Below, piece by piece: positions 1 to 12,230 of a stretch of 64,000 nucleotides of DNA. Under the pieces are notes generated by a model, which saw only the letters and a program-made list of their open reading frames with translations, did no database searches and was not told where the DNA came from. This stretch comes from Bathymodiolus brooksi (lineage: Eukaryota; Mollusca; Bivalvia; Mytilida; Modiolidae). A program made the translations under genes and the position numbers. Within the stretch, counting starts at the first letter, position 1. Every line of letters begins with the position of its first letter. Location of the stretch: assembly GCA_963680875.1 (NCBI GenBank), contig OY804585.1, forward strand, positions 42,267,414 to 42,331,413, read 5' to 3'.

Positions 1-100
1 CAGATAAACTTGTTGTATTATATAGTATCTGTGATAGATAAACTAGATAATAGATAAACTTGTTGTATTATATAGTATCTGTGATAGATAAACTGAATAA

Positions 101-150
101 TAGATAAACTTGTTGTATTATATAGTATCTGTGATAGATAAACTAGATAA
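101..150 (+). repeat. Representative canonical 50-bp monomer
   Basis: Taken as starting at TAGATAAACTTG and ending at AACTAGATAA. Composition is A20 T19 G8 C3. Visible internal parts, in order: AGATAAACT (2-10), TTGTTGTATTATATA (10-24), the small dyad TATC-TGT-GATA (26-36), a second AGATAAACT (36-44), then AGATAA (45-50). The two AGATAAACT boxes of adjoining monomers are 16 bp apart, and the 15-bp TTGTTG segment is itself duplicated in the 65-bp form, so the monomer looks built from older 15-16-bp pieces. It holds four WGATAR-type sites and one CTAG. No ATG, CAT or CpG occurs. The phase chosen for the start is arbitrary. Confidence 0.95.
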
Positions 151-300
151 TAGATAAACTTGTTGTATTATATAGTATCTGTGATAGATACACTTGATAA
201 TAGATAAAGTTGTTGTATTATATAGTATCTGTGATAGATAAACTAGATAATAGATAAACTTGTTGTATTATATAGTATCTGTGATAGATAAACTAGATAA

Positions 301-365
301 TAGATAAACTTGTTATATTATATATTGTTGTATTGTATAGTATCCGTGATAGGTAAACTAGATAA
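301..365 (+). repeat. 65-bp monomer with internal 15-bp tandem duplication (type example)
   Basis: The segment TTGTTATATTATATA is followed directly by its diverged copy TTGTTGTATTGTATA, so the monomer is 65 instead of 50 bp. The first half always has A at the sixth base and the second half has TATTG, so all copies descend from one founding duplication. In this copy the downstream half carries two linked substitutions, TATCCG for TATCTG and GATAGG for GATAGA. The 65-bp form recurs every few hundred bp through the window. Linked CCG/AGG versions include the sites with TATCCG at 341, 1086, 1865, 2445, 5499, 6244 and 6923. Versions without CpG, such as the one near 3219, also occur. Its spacing sets the register of the higher-order blocks. 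Confidence 0.93.
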
Positions 366-1675
366 TAGATAAACCTGTTGTATTATATAGTATCTGTGAT
401 AGATAAACTGAATAATAGATAAACTTGTTGTATTATATAGTATCTGTGATAGATAAACTAGATAATAGATAAACTTGTTGTATTATATAGTATCTGTGAT
501 AGATAAACTAGATAATAGATAAACTTGTTGTATTATATAGTATCTGTGATAGATAAACTAGATAATAGATAAACCTGTTATATTATATAGTATCTGTGAT
601 AGATAAATTAGATAATAGATAAACTTGTTGTATTATATAGTATCTGTGATAGATAAACTAGATAATAGATAAACTTGCTATATTATATATTGTTGTATTG
701 TATATTATCTGTGATAGATAAACTAGATAATAGATAAACCTGTTATATTATATAGTATCTGTGATAGATAAACTAGATAATAGATAAACTTGTTGTATTA
801 TATAGTATCTGTGATAGATAAACTAGATAATAGATAAACTTGTTATATTATATATTGTTGTATTGTATAGTATCTGCGATAGATAAACTAGATAATAGAT
901 AAACCTGTTGTTTTATATAGTATCTGTGATAGATAAACTAGATAATAGACAAACTTGTTGTATTATATAGTATCTGTGATAGATGAACTAGATAATAGAT
1001 AAACTTGTTGTATTATATATTATCTGTGATAGATAAACTAGATAATAGATAAACTTGTTATATTATATATTGTTGTATTGTATAGTATCCGTGATAGGTA
1101 AACTAGATAATAGATAAACCTGTTGTATTATATAGTATCTGTGATAGATAAACTGAATAATAGATAAACTTGTTGTATTATATAGTATCTGTGATAGATA
1201 AACTAGATAATAGATAAACTTGTTGTATTATATAGTATCTGTGATAGATAAACTAGATAATAGATAAACTTGTTGTATTATATAGTATCTGTGATAGATA
1301 AACTAGATAATAGATAAACCTGTTATATTATATAGTATCTGTGATAGATAAATTAGATAATAGATAAACTTGTTGTATTATATAGTATCTGTGATAGATA
1401 AACTAGATAATAGATAAACTTGTTATATTATATATTGTTGTATTGTATATTATCTGTGATAGATAAACTAGATAATAGATAAACCTGTTGTATTATATAG
1501 TATCTGTGATAGATAAACTAGATAATAGACAAACTTGTTGTATTATATAGTATCTGTGATAGATAAACTAGATAATAGATAAACTTGTTGTATTATATAG
1601 TATCTGTGATAGATAAACTAGATAATAGATAAACTTGTTGTATTATATAGTATCTGTGATAGATAAACTAGATAA

Positions 1676-1724
1676 TAGATAAACTTGTTGTATTATATAG
1701 TTCTGTGATAGCTAGACTAGATAA
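1676..1724 (+). repeat. 49-bp monomer with a 1-bp deletion and GATAGCTAGAC variant
   Basis: TATAGTATCTG is reduced to TATAGTTCTG by loss of one A, and the monomer also carries the GCTAGAC variant, which gives a second CTAG. The same double change occurs at 6734-6782 in the second copy of block A. The single-base deletion therefore predates that duplication and serves as a marker for it. The GCTAGAC variant without the deletion is common elsewhere, for example near 3730, 5345, 10990 and 12580. Confidence 0.85.
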
Positions 1725-3184
1725 TAGATAAACCTGTTATATTATATAGTATCTGTGATAGATAAGCTAGATAATAGATAAACTTGTTGTATTATATATT
1801 ATCTGTGATATATAAACTAGATAATAGATAAACTTGTTATATTATATATTGTTGTATTGTATAGTATCCGTGATAGGTAAACTAGATAATAGATAAACCT
1901 GTTGTATTATATAGTATCTGTGATAGATAAACTGAATAATAGATAAACTTGTTGTATTATATAGTATCTGTGATAGATAAACTAGATAATAGATAAACCT
2001 GTTGTATTATATAGTATCTGTGATAGATAAACTAGATAATAGATAAACTTGTTGTATTATATAGTATCTGTGATAGATAAACTAGATAATAGATAAACCT
2101 GTTATATTATATAGTATCTGTGATAGATAAACTAGATAATAGATAAACTTGTTGTATTATATAGTATCTGTGATAGATAAACTAGATAATAGATAAACTT
2201 GTTATATTATATATTGTTGTATTGTATAGTATCTGCGATAGATAAACTAGATAATAGATAAACCTGTTGTTTTATATAGTATCTGTGATAGATAAACTAG
2301 ATAATAGACAAACTTGTTGTATTATATAGTATCTGTGATAGATGAACTAGATAATAGATAAACTTGTTGTATTATATATTATCTGTGATAGATAAACTAG
2401 ATAATAGATAAACTTGTTATATTATATATTGTTGTATTGTATAGTATCCGTGATTGGTAAACTAGATAATAGATAAACCTGTTGTATTATATAGTATCTG
2501 TGATAAATAAACTGAATAATAGATAAACTTGTTGTATTATATAGTATCTGTGATAGATAAACTAGATAATAGATAAACTTGTTGTATTATATAGTATCTG
2601 TGATAGATAAACTAGATAATAGATAAACTTGTTGTATTATATAGTATCTGTGATAGATAAACTAGATAATAGATAAACCTGTTATATTATATAGTATCTG
2701 TGATAGATAAATTAGATAATAGATAAACTTGTTGTATTATATAGTATCTGTGATAGATAAACTAGATAATAGATAAACTTGTTATATTATATATTGTTGT
2801 ATTGTATATTATCTGTGATAGATAAACTAGATAATAGATAAACCTGTTGTATTATATAGTATCTGTGATAGATAAACTAGATAATAGACAAACTTGTTGT
2901 ATTATATAGTATCTGTGATAGATAAACTAGATAATAGATAAACTTGTTGTATTATATAGTATCTGTGATAGATAAACTAGATAATAGATAAACCTGTTAT
3001 ATTATATAGTATCTGTGATAGATAAACTAGATAATAGATAACCTTGTTGTATTATATAGTATCTGTGATAGATAAACTAGATAATAGATAAACTTGTTGT
3101 ATTATATAGTATATGTGAGAGATAAACTAGATAATAGATAAACTTGTTGTATTATATGGTATCTGTGATAGATAAACTAGATAA

Positions 3185-3218
3185 TAGATAAACTTGTTGA
3201 ATTATATAGTATTTGTGA
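3185..3218 (+). repeat. 34-bp deletion monomer (type example)
   Basis: This monomer lacks the 16 bp between two AGATAAACT boxes, so GTGATAGATAAAC runs straight into TTGTT and the unit is 34 bp. It is followed at 3219 by a 65-bp monomer. The product is what recombination or slippage between the two 9-bp direct repeats would give. Other 34-bp copies I placed lie at 8143-8176, 10252-10285, 15065-15098, 19252-19285, 36456-36489, 37635-37668 and 46221-46254. More occur near 14690, 16790, 18885, 20980, 23025, 26680, 36090, 38170, 40210 and 44410. Most are inherited inside larger duplicated blocks, but 37635-37668 is private and must be an independent event. Confidence 0.88.
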
Positions 3219-4856
3219 TAGATAAACTTGTTATATTATATATTGTTGTATTGTATAGTATCTGTGATAGATAAACTAGATAATAGATAAATTTGTTGTA
3301 TTATATAGTATCTGTGATAGATAAACTAGATAATAGATAAACTTGTTGTATTATATAGTATCTGTGATAGATAAACTAGATAATAGATAATCTTGTTGTA
3401 TTATATAGTATCTGTGATAGATAAACTAGATAATAGATAAACTTGTTGTATTATATAGTATCTGTGATAGATAAACTAGATAATAGATAAACCTTTTGTA
3501 TTATTTAGTATCTGTGATAGATAAACTAGATAATAGATAAACTTGTTCTATTATATATTGTTGTATTGTATAGTATCTGTGATAGATAAACTAGATAATA
3601 GATAAACTTGTTGTATTATATAGTATCTGTGATAGATAAACTAGATAATAGATAAACTTGTTGTATTATATAGTATCTGTGATAGATAAACTAGATAATA
3701 GATAAACTTGTTGTATTATATAGTATCTGTGATAGCTAGACTAGATAATAGATAAACCTGTTATATTATATAGTATCTGTGATAGATAAGCTAGATAATA
3801 GATAAACTTGTTGTATTATATATTATCTGTGATAGATAAACTAGATAATAGATAAACTTGTTATATTATATATTGTTGTATTGTATAGTATCTGTGATAG
3901 GTAAACTAGATAATAGATAATCTTGTTGTATTATATAGTATCTGTGATAGATAAACTAGATAATAGATAAACTTGTTGTATTATATAGTATCTGTGATAG
4001 ATAAACTAGATAATAGATAAAGTTGTTGTATTATATAGTATCTGTGATAGATAAACTAGATAATAGATAAACTTGTTGTATTATATAGTATCTGTGATAG
4101 ATAAACTAGATAATAGATAAACCTGTTATATTATATAGTATCTGTGATAGATAAACTAGATAATAGATAAACTTGTTGTATTATATAGTATCTGTGATAG
4201 ATAAACTAGATAATAGATAAACTTGTTATATTGTATATTGTTGTATTGTATAGTATCTGTGATAGATAAACTAGATAATAGATAAACCTGTTGTATTATA
4301 TAGTATCTGTGATAGATAAATTAGACAATAGACAAACTTGTTGTATTATATAGTATCTGTGATAGATAAACTAGATAATAGATAAACTTGTTGTACTATA
4401 TAGTATCTGTGATAGATAAACTAGATAATAGATAATCTTGTTGTATTATATAGTATCTGTGATAGATAAACTAGATAATAGATAAACTTGTTGTACTATA
4501 TAGTATCTGTGATAGATAAACTAGATAATAGATAAACTTGTTGTACTATATAGTATCTGTGATAGATAAACTAGATAATAGATAATCTTGTTGTATTATA
4601 TAGTATCTGTGATAGATAAACTAGATAATAGATAAACTTGTTGTACTATATAGTATCTGTGATAGATAAACTAGATAATAGATAATCTTGTTGTATTATA
4701 TAGTATCTGTGATAGATAAACTAGATAATAGATAAACTTGTTGTATTATATAGTATCTGTGATAGATAAACTAGATAATAGATAAAGTTGTTGTATTATA
4801 TAGTATCTGTGATAGATAAACTAGATAATAGATAAACTTGTTGTATTATATAGTAT

Positions 4857-5432
4857 CTGTGATAGATAAACTAGATAATAGATAAACCTGTTATATTATA
4901 TAGTATCTGTGATAGATAAACTAGATAATAGATAAACTTGTTGTATTATATAGTATCTGTGATAGATAAACTAGATAATAGATAAACTTGTTATATTATA
5001 TATTGTTGTATTGTATAGTATCTGTGATAGATAAACTGAATAATAGATAAACTTGTTGTATTATATAGTATCTGTGATAGATAAACTAAATAATAGATAA
5101 ACTTGTTGTATTATATAGTATCTGTGATAGATAAACTAGATAATAGATAAACTTGTTATATTATATATTGTTGTATTGTATAGTATCCGTGATAGGTAAA
5201 CTAGATAATAGATAAACCTGTTGTATTATATAGTATCTGTGATAGATAATCTGAATAATAGATAAACTTGTTGTATTATATAGCATCTGTGATAGATAAA
5301 CTAGATAATAGATAAACTTGTTGTATTATATAGCATCTGTGATAGCTAGACTAGATAATAGATAAACCTGTTATATTATATAGTATCTGTGATAGATAAA
5401 CTAGATAATAGATAAACTTGTTGTATTATATA
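4857..5432 (+). repeat. Linker block between the two A copies
   Basis: This is ordinary array DNA carrying the variant series ACTGAATAAT, ACTAAATAAT, a CCG-type 65-bp monomer, GATAATCTGAAT, then TAGCATCTG twice with GCTAGAC. About 4700-5530 aligns with about 10360-11190 at an offset of 5657; for example TAGCATCTG is at 5281 and 10938, and GATAAAGTTG at 4781 and 10438. The TAGCATCTG pair is the hallmark of the cassette that later recurs at 12.5, 28.8, 31.6, 33.9 and 42.3 kb. This is its first and shortest appearance. Confidence 0.8.
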
Positions 5433-8400
5433 TTATCTGTGATAGATAAACTAGATAATAGATAAACTTGTTATATTATATATTGTTGTATTGTATAGTA
5501 TCCGTGATAGGTAAACTAGATAATAGATAAACCTGTTGTATTATATAGTATCTGTGATAGATAAACTGAATAATAGATAAACTTGTTGTATTATATAGTA
5601 TCTGTGATAGATAAACTAGATAATAGATAAACTTGTTGTATTATATAGTATCTGTGATAGATAAACTAGATAATAGATAAACTTGTTGTATTATATAGTA
5701 TCTGTGATAGATAAACTAGATAATAGATAAACCTGTTATATTATATAGTATCTGTGATAGATAAATTAGATAATAGATAAACTTGTTGTATTATATAGTA
5801 TCTGTGATAGATAAACTAGATAATAGATAAACTTGCTATATTATATATTGTTGTATTGTATATTATCTGTGATAGATAAACTAGATAATAGATAAACCTG
5901 TTATATTATATAGTATCTGTGATAGATAAACTAGATAATAGATAAACTTGTTGTATTATATAGTATCTGTGATAGATAAACTAGATAATAGATAAACTTG
6001 TTATATTATATATTGTTGTATTGTATAGTATCTGCGATAGATAAACTAGATAATAGATAAACCTGTTGTTTTATATAGTATCTGTGATAGATAAACTAGA
6101 TAATAGACAAACTTGTTGTATTATATAGTATCTGTGATAGATGAACTAGATAATAGATAAACTTGTTGTATTATATATTATCTGTGATAGATAAACTAGA
6201 TAATAGATAAACTTGTTATATTATATATTGTTGTATTGTATAGTATCCGTGATAGGTAAACTAGATAATAGATAAACCTGTTGTATTATATAGTATCTGT
6301 GATAGATAAACTGAATAATAGATAAACTTGTTGTATTATATAGTATCTGTGATAGATAAACTAGATAATAGATAAACTTGTTGTATTATATAGTATCTGT
6401 GATAGATAAACTAGATAATAGATAAACTTGTTGTATTATATAGTATCTGTGATAGATAAACTAGATAATAGATAAACCTGTTATATTATATAGTATCTGT
6501 GATAGATAAATTAGATAATAGATAAACTTGTTGTATTATATAGTATCTGTGATAGATAAACTAGATAATAGATAAACTTGTTATATTATATATTGTTGTA
6601 TTGTATATTATCTGTGATAGATAAACTAGATAATAGATAAACCTGTTGTATTATATAGTATCTGTGATAGATAAACTAGATAATAGACAAACTTGTTGTA
6701 TTATATAGTATCTGTGATAGATAAACTAGATAATAGATAAACTTGTTGTATTATATAGTTCTGTGATAGCTAGACTAGATAATAGATAAACCTGTTATAT
6801 TATATAGTATCTGTGATAGATAAGCTAGATAATAGATAAATTTGTTGTATTATATATTATCTGTGATATATAAACTAGATAATAGATAAACTTGTTATAT
6901 TATATATTGTTGTATTGTATAGTATCCGTGATAGGTAAACTAGATAATAGATAAACCTGTTGTATTATATAGTATCTGTGATAGATAAACTGAATAATAG
7001 ATAAACTTGTTGTATTATATAGTATCTGTGATAGATAAACTAGATAATAGATAAACTTGTTGTATTATATAGTATCTGTGATAGATAAACTAGATAATAG
7101 ATAAACTTGTTGTATTATATAGTATCTGTGATAGATAAACTAGATAATAGATAAACCTGTTATATTATATAGTATCTGTGATAGATAAACTAGATAATAG
7201 ATAAACTTGTTATATTATATATTGTTGTATTGTATAGTATCTGCGATAGATAAACTAGATAATAGATAAACCTGTTGTTTTATATAGTATCTGTGATAGA
7301 TAAACTAGATAATAGACAAACTTGTTGTATTATATAGTATCTGTGATAGATGAACTAGATAATAGATAAACTTGTTGTATTATATATTATCTGTGATAGA
7401 TAAACTAGATAATAGATAAACTTGTTATATTATATATTGTTGTATTGTATAGTATCCGTGATTGGTAAACTAGATAATAGATAAACCTGTTGTATTATAT
7501 AGTATCTGTGATAGATAAACTGAATAATAGATAAACTTGTTGTATTATATAGTATCTGTGATAGATAAACTAGATAATAGATAAACTTGTTGTATTATAT
7601 AGTATCTGTGATAGATAAACTAGATAATAGATAAACTTGTTGTATTATATAGTATCTGTGATAGATAAACTAGATAATAGATAAACCTGTTATATTATAT
7701 AGTATCTGTGATAGATAAATTAGATAATAGATAAACTTGTTGTATTATATAGTATCTGTGATAGATAAACTAGATAATAGATAAACTTGTTATATTATAT
7801 ATTGTTGTATTGTATATTATCTGTGATAGATAAACTAGATAATAGATAAACCTGTTGTATTATATAGTATCTGTGATAGATAAACTAGATAATAGACAAA
7901 CTTGTTGTATTATATAGTATCTGTGATAGATAAACTAGATAATAGATAAACTTGTTGTATTATATAGTATCTGTGATAGATAAACTAGATAATAGATAAA
8001 CCTGTTATATTATATAGTATCTGTGATAGATAAACTAGATAATAGATAACCTTGTTGTATTATATAGTATCTGTGATAGATAAACTAGATAATAGATAAA
8101 CTTGTTGTATTATATGGTATCTGTGATAGATAAACTAGATAATAGATAAACTTGTTGAATTATATAGTATCTGTGATAGATAAACTTGTTATATTATATA
8201 TTGTTGTATTGTATAGTATCTGTGATAGATAAACTAGATAATAGATAAATTTGTTGTATTATATAGTATCTGTGATAGATAAACTAGATAATAGATAAAC
8301 TTGTTGTATTATATAGTATCTGTGATAGATAAACTAGATAATAGATAATCTTGTTGTATTATATAGTATCTGTGATAGATAAACTAGATAATAGATAAAC

Positions 8401-9764
8401 TTGTTGTATTATATAGTATCTGTGATAGATAAACTAGATAATAGATAAACCTTTTGTATTATTTAGTATCTGTGATAGATAAACTAGATAATAGATAAAC
8501 TTGTTCTATTATATATTGTTGTATTGTATAGTATCTGTGATAGATAAACTAGATAATAGATAAACTTGTTGTATTATATAGTATCTGTGATAGATAAACT
8601 AGATAATAGATAAACTTGTTGTATTATATAGTATCTGTGATAGCTAGACTAGATAATAGATAAACCTGTTATATTATATAGTATCTGTGATAGATAAGCT
8701 AGATAATAGATAAACTTGTTGTATTATATATTATCTGTGATAGATAAACTAGATAATAGATAAACTTGTTATATTATATATTGTTGTATTGTATAGTATC
8801 TGTGATAGGTAAACTAGATAATAGATAATCTTGTTGTATTATATAGTATCTGTGATAGATAAACTAGATAATAGATAAACTTGTTGTATTATATAGTATC
8901 TGTGATAGATAAACTAGATAATAGATAAAGTTGTTGTATTATATAGTATCTGTGATAGATAAACTAGATAATAGATAAACTTGTTGTATTATATAGTATC
9001 TGTGATAGATAAACTAGATAATAGATAAACCTGTTATATTATATAGTATCTGTGATAGATAAACTAGATAATAGATAAACTTGTTGTATTATATAGTATC
9101 TGTGATAGATAAACTAGATAATAGATAAACTTGTTATATTGTATATTGTTGTATTGTATAGTATCTGTGATAGATAAACTAGATAATAGATAAACCTGTT
9201 GTATTATATAGTATCTGTGATAGATAAACTAGATAATAGACAAACTTGTTGTATTATATAGTATCTGTGATAGATAAACTAGATAATAGATAAACTTGTT
9301 GTACTATATAGTATCTGTGATAGATAAACTAGATAATAGATAATCTTGTTGTATTATATAGTATCTGTGATAGATAAACTAGATAATAGATAAACTTGTT
9401 GTACTATATAGTATCTGTGATAGATAAACTAGATAATAGATAAACTTGTTGTACTATATAGTATCTGTGATAGATAAACTAGATAATAGATAATCTTGTT
9501 GTATTATATAGTATCTGTGATAGATAAACTAGATAATAGATAAACTTGTTGTACTATATAGTATCTGTGATAGATAAACTAGATAATAGATAATCTTGTT
9601 GTATTATATAGTATCTGTGATAGATAAACTAGATAATAGATAAACTTGTTGTATTATATAGTATCTGTGATAGATAAACTAGATAATAGATAAAGTTGTT
9701 GTATTATATAGTATCTGTGATAGATAAACTAGATAATAGATAAACTTGTTGTATTATATAGTAT
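5433..9764 (+). repeat. Higher-order block A, copy 2
   Basis: Second copy of the block at 275-4856. It differs mainly by losing whole monomers: two (100 bp) just before the 49-bp monomer at 6734, one before the 65-bp monomer near 7203, the TATATGTGAGAG monomer near 8090, and one in the run near 8600. All losses are exact multiples of 50, as expected for in-register unequal exchange or replication slippage. Point differences are few, for example GATAAATAAAC near 2504 against GATAGATAAAC near 7512. Confidence 0.85.
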
Positions 9765-10310
9765 ATGTGAGAGATAAACTAGATAATAGATAAACTTGTT
9801 GTATTATATGGTATCTGTGATAGATAAACTAGATAATAGATAAACTTGTTGAATTATATAGTATCTGTGATCGATAAACTAGATAATAGATAAACTTGTT
9901 ATATTATATATTGCTGTATTGTATAGTATCCGTGATAGGTAAACTAGATAATAGATAAACCTGTTGTATTATATAGTATCTGTGATAGATAAACTGAATA
10001 ATAGATAAACTTGTTGTATTATATAGTATCTGTGATAGATAAACTAGATAATAGACAAACTTGTTGTATTATATAGTATCTGTGATAGATAAACTAGATA
10101 ATAGATAAACTTGTTATATTATATAGTATCTGTGATAGATAAACTAGATAATAGATAAAGTTGTTGTATTGTATAGTATCTGTGATAGATAAACTAGATA
10201 ATAGATAAACCTGCTGTATTATATAGTATCTGTGATAGATAAACTAGATAATAGATAAACCTGTTATATTATATAGTATCTGTGATAGATAAACTTGTTG
10301 TATTATATAT
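9765..10310 (+). repeat. Fragment shared with the 14.2-14.7 kb block
   Basis: The variants TATATGTGAGAG, TTATATGGTATC, TTGTTGAATT, GATCGATAAAC, ATTGCTGTATTG and CCTGCTGTATT follow in the same order and spacing as at 14175-14724, at an offset of 4414 (GTATATGTGA at 9761 and 14175). The same run occurs again at 35566-36115. It includes a 34-bp monomer at 10252-10285. The left edge, at 9765, is exactly where block A copy 2 stops matching copy 1, so this is a recombination joint between two cassettes. Confidence 0.8.
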
Positions 10311-10655
10311 TATCTGTGATAGATAAACTAGATAATAGATAATCTTGTTGTATTATATAGTATCTGTGATAGATAAACTAGATAATAGATAAACTTGTTG
10401 TATTATATAGTATCTGTGATAGATAAACTAGATAATAGATAAAGTTGTTGTATTATATAGTATCTGTGATAGATAAACTAGATAATAGATAAACTTGTTG
10501 TATTATATAGTATCTGTGATAGATAAACTAGATAATAGATAAACCTGTTATATTATATAGTATCTGTGATAGATAAACTAGATAATAGATAAACTTGTTG
10601 TATTATATAGTATCTGTGATAGATAAACTAGATAATAGATAAACTTGTTATATTA
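10311..10655 (+). repeat. Copy of the 4.65-5.0 kb segment
   Basis: The order TATTATCTG, AATCTTG, AAACTTG, AAAGTTG, AAACTTG, CCTGTTATATT, AAACTTG, 65-bp monomer matches 4654-4998 at an offset of 5657. It leads directly into the ACTGAATAAT/ACTAAATAAT series. It therefore restores, downstream of the joint at 9765, the sequence that follows block A copy 1, so the linker has been duplicated along with part of block A. Confidence 0.75.
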
Positions 10656-12230
10656 TATATTGTTGTATTGTATAGTATCTGTGATAGATAAACTGAATAA
10701 TAGATAAACTTGTTGTATTATATAGTATCTGTGATAGATAAACTAAATAATAGATAAACTTGTTGTATTATATAGTATCTGTGATAGATAAACTAGATAA
10801 TAGATAAACTTGTTATATTATATATTGTTGTATTGTATAGTATCCGTGATAGGTAAACTAGATAATAGATAAACCTGTTGTATTATATAGTATCTTTGAT
10901 AGATAATCTGAATAATAGATAAACTTGTTGTATTATATAGCATCTGTGATAGATAAACTAGATAATAGATAAACTTGTTGTATTATATAGCATCTGTGAT
11001 AGCTAGACTAGATAATAGATAAACCTGTTATATTATATAGTATCTGTGATAGATAAACTAGATAATAGATAAACTTGTTGTATTATATATTATCTGTGAT
11101 AGATAAACTAGATAATAGATAAACTTGTTATATTATATATTGTTGTATTGTATAGTATCCGTGATAGGTAAACTAGATAATAGATAAACCTGTTGTATTA
11201 TATAGTATCTGTGATAGATAAGCTGAATAATAGATAAACTTGTTGTATTATATAGTATCTGTGATAGATAAACTAGTTAATAGATAACCTTGTTGTATTA
11301 TATAGTATCTGTGATAGCTAGACTAGATAATAGATAAACCTATTATATTATATAGTATCTGTGATAGATAAACTAGATAATAGATAAACTTGTTGTATTA
11401 TATATTATCTGTGATAGATAAACTAGATAATAGATAAACTTGTTATATTATATATTGTTGTATTGTATAGTATCCGTGATAGGTAAACTAGATAATAGAT
11501 AAACCTGTTGTATTATATAGTATCTGTGATAGATAAACTAGATAATAGATAAACTTGTTGTATTATATAGTATCTGTGATAGCTAGACTAGATAATAGAT
11601 AAACCTGTTATATTATATAGTATCTGTGATAGATAAACTAGATAATAGATAAACTTGTTGTATTATATATTATCTGTGATAGATAAACTAGATAATAGAT
11701 AAACTTGTTATATTATATATTGTTGTATTGTATAGTATCCGTGATAGGTAAACTAGATAATAGATAAACCTGTTGTATTATATAGTATCTGTGATAGATA
11801 AACTGAATAATAGATAAACTTGTTGTATTATATAGTATCTGTGATAGATAAACTAGATAATAGATAAACTTGTTGTATTATATAGTATCTGTGATAGATA
11901 AACTAGATAATAGATAAACTTGTTGTACTATATAGTATCTGTGATAGATAAACTAGATAATAGATAATCTTGTTGTATTATATAGTATCTGTGATAGATA
12001 AACTAGTTAATAGATTAACTTGTTGTACTATATAGTATCTGTGATAGATAAACTAGATAATAGATAATCTTGTTGTATTATATAGTATCTGTGATAGATA
12101 AACTAGATAATAGATAAACTTGTTGTATTATATAGTATCTGTGATAGATAAACTAGATAATAGATAAACTTGTTGTATTATATAGTATCTGTGCTAGATA
12201 AACTAGATAATAGATAAACCTGTTATATTA
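10656..12230 (+). repeat. 1575-bp tandem block, copy 1
   Basis: Tandem with 12231-13805 at an exact 1575-bp offset. Shared markers are ACTGAATAAT (10695 and 12270), TAGCATCTG (10938 and 12513), GTTAATAGATTAAC (12006 and 13581) and GTGCTAGATAAAC near 12190 and 13767. The joint near 12230 falls within the 15-bp duplicated element of a 65-bp monomer: CCTGTTATATTATATA from the end of the unit abuts TTGTTGTATTG from its start. That places the exchange in the TTGTTRTATTATATA homology. The unit holds TATCTTTGATAG and two GATAAGCTGAAT-type variants that allow it to be recognised. Confidence 0.85.

Larger units (their letters stand above)
275..4856 (+). repeat. Higher-order block A, copy 1
   Basis: This is a 4.6-kb run of monomer variants in the same order as 5433-9764. 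Shared markers include TATCCG at 341 and 5499, ACTTGCTATATT at 673 and 5831, TCTGCGATAG at about 877 and 6031, GATTGGTAAAC near 2450 and 7458, CCTTTTGTATTATTT near 3492 and 8450, and a run of TTGTACTATATAG monomers near 4390-4640 and 9300-9550. The offset starts at 5158 and falls to 5058, 5008 and 4908, because copy 2 lacks five whole monomers. The first 275 bases of the window do not align at this offset. The block ends at 4857, where copy 1 has ATCTGTG and copy 2 has ATATGTG. Confidence 0.85.

Noticed and set aside
15..26. TATA box and promoter in each monomer (TTATATAG)
   Set aside because: The match is expected at 78% A+T and recurs in every unit. No distinct upstream or initiator element accompanies it.
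101..150. Intrinsic DNA curvature from phased A-tracts
   Set aside because: The monomer has no A/T tract of four or more A or T without a TA step, and AA/TT steps are not spaced at about 10 bp.
181..230. Odd monomer GATACACTTGATAAT near 187 as a link to the GATACACTTG blocks at 21727 and 25381
   Set aside because: The following bases differ (TTGATAA against TTGTTG), so the shared C is at a different place in the unit and is a coincidence.
2500..2512. Poly(A) signal AATAAA in GATAAATAAAC variants (also near 17887, 22074, 25730, 45060)
   Set aside because: It is a single point variant inherited in a few blocks, with no transcript context.
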